Assembly (NCBI GenBank): GCA_002337215.1 | Contig: DDFO01000017.1 | Location: 89,614-95,225, forward strand | Length of the DNA: 5,612 nt | Direction: 5' to 3' | Origin: Phycisphaerales bacterium UBA1926 | GTDB lineage: Bacteria > Planctomycetota > Phycisphaerae > Phycisphaerales > UBA1924 | In this document: positions 5,525-5,612 of the stretch, in pieces | How the letters are laid out: each line of letters opens with the position of its first letter | Position numbering within the stretch: position 1 is the first letter of the stretch | Made by a program: the position numbers and the translations under genes | The notes under the pieces: generated by a model | The model's database searches: none | Told to the model about the DNA's origin: nothing | Seen by the model: the letters and a program-made list of their open reading frames with translations, nothing else

Positions 5525-5612
5525 ACGGCGACCACGCCCCGCCCCTCCCCGCCCTGCCGACCCGCGACCCCACCGGGCACAAGGGGACCTTCGGGACCGT
5601 CGCGGTCGTAGG
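5521..5612 (+). CDS. Probable NAD(P)H-hydrate dehydratase, N-terminal fragment (cut off by window edge)
   Basis: Only the first 30 codons are present. After a Pro-rich start the protein reads LPTRDPTGHKGTFGTVAVVG. The pattern R-D-x-x-x-HKG-x-FG-x-V-x-V-V-G closely resembles the opening of the YjeF C-terminal (NnrD-type) domain, the ribokinase-fold enzyme that uses ADP or ATP to dehydrate damaged NAD(P)H hydrates back to NAD(P)H in the cytoplasm. There is no N-terminal epimerase domain ahead of this segment, so it would be a stand-alone dehydratase, with any epimerase encoded elsewhere. The ATG overlaps the upstream stop (ATGA) and has GGAG eight bases before it, consistent with an operon. The call rests on one short motif: the nucleotide-binding and catalytic regions are outside the window. 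Confidence 0.65.
   Translation, partial: MNGDHAPPLPALPTRDPTGHKGTFGTVAVV

Overview
The window is a GC-rich (roughly two-thirds G+C), densely packed bacterial chromosomal segment. High GC, third-position G/C codons, the style of the periplasmic transglutaminase-like protein and the enlarged Lgt fit a planctomycete, possibly a Phycisphaerae-type lineage. That placement is an inference from protein character, not a computed result.

Layout, left to right. (i) 1-924, minus strand: the N-terminal part of a predicted lipoprotein with an alpha/beta-hydrolase fold; it runs off the left edge exactly at its GxSxG nucleophile elbow. (ii) 925-1023: a divergent intergenic gap. (iii) 1024-2049, plus: a DUF368 family membrane protein, the family that includes the PopT polyprenyl-phosphate transporters. 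(iv) 2038-3168, minus: lgt, prolipoprotein diacylglyceryl transferase, which converges on and overlaps the DUF368 gene by 12 bases, with a bulged hairpin centred on the two stop codons. (v) 3165-3980, minus: a TatD-family metal-dependent hydrolase just upstream of lgt, joined to it by a 4-base GTGA overlap. (vi) 3981-4030: a 50-base divergent gap containing a near-perfect 22-base palindrome. (vii) 4031-5524, plus: an exported protein with a C-terminal transglutaminase-like domain (Cys-His-Asp triad visible). (viii) 5521-5612, plus: the first 30 codons of a probable NAD(P)H-hydrate dehydratase, joined by an ATGA overlap.

Functional reading: much of the window concerns the cell envelope. Lgt would lipidate lipoproteins such as the left-edge hydrolase, the DUF368 protein is a candidate recycler of undecaprenyl phosphate, and the transglutaminase-like protein is predicted to act outside the cytoplasm. 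TatD and the hydrate dehydratase are housekeeping repair or quality-control enzymes. I see no RNA genes, insertion sequences, CRISPR arrays or clear signs of horizontal transfer. I do not see a convincing new biological system here. The items most worth a second look are the small palindromes at gene boundaries and the enlarged Lgt.
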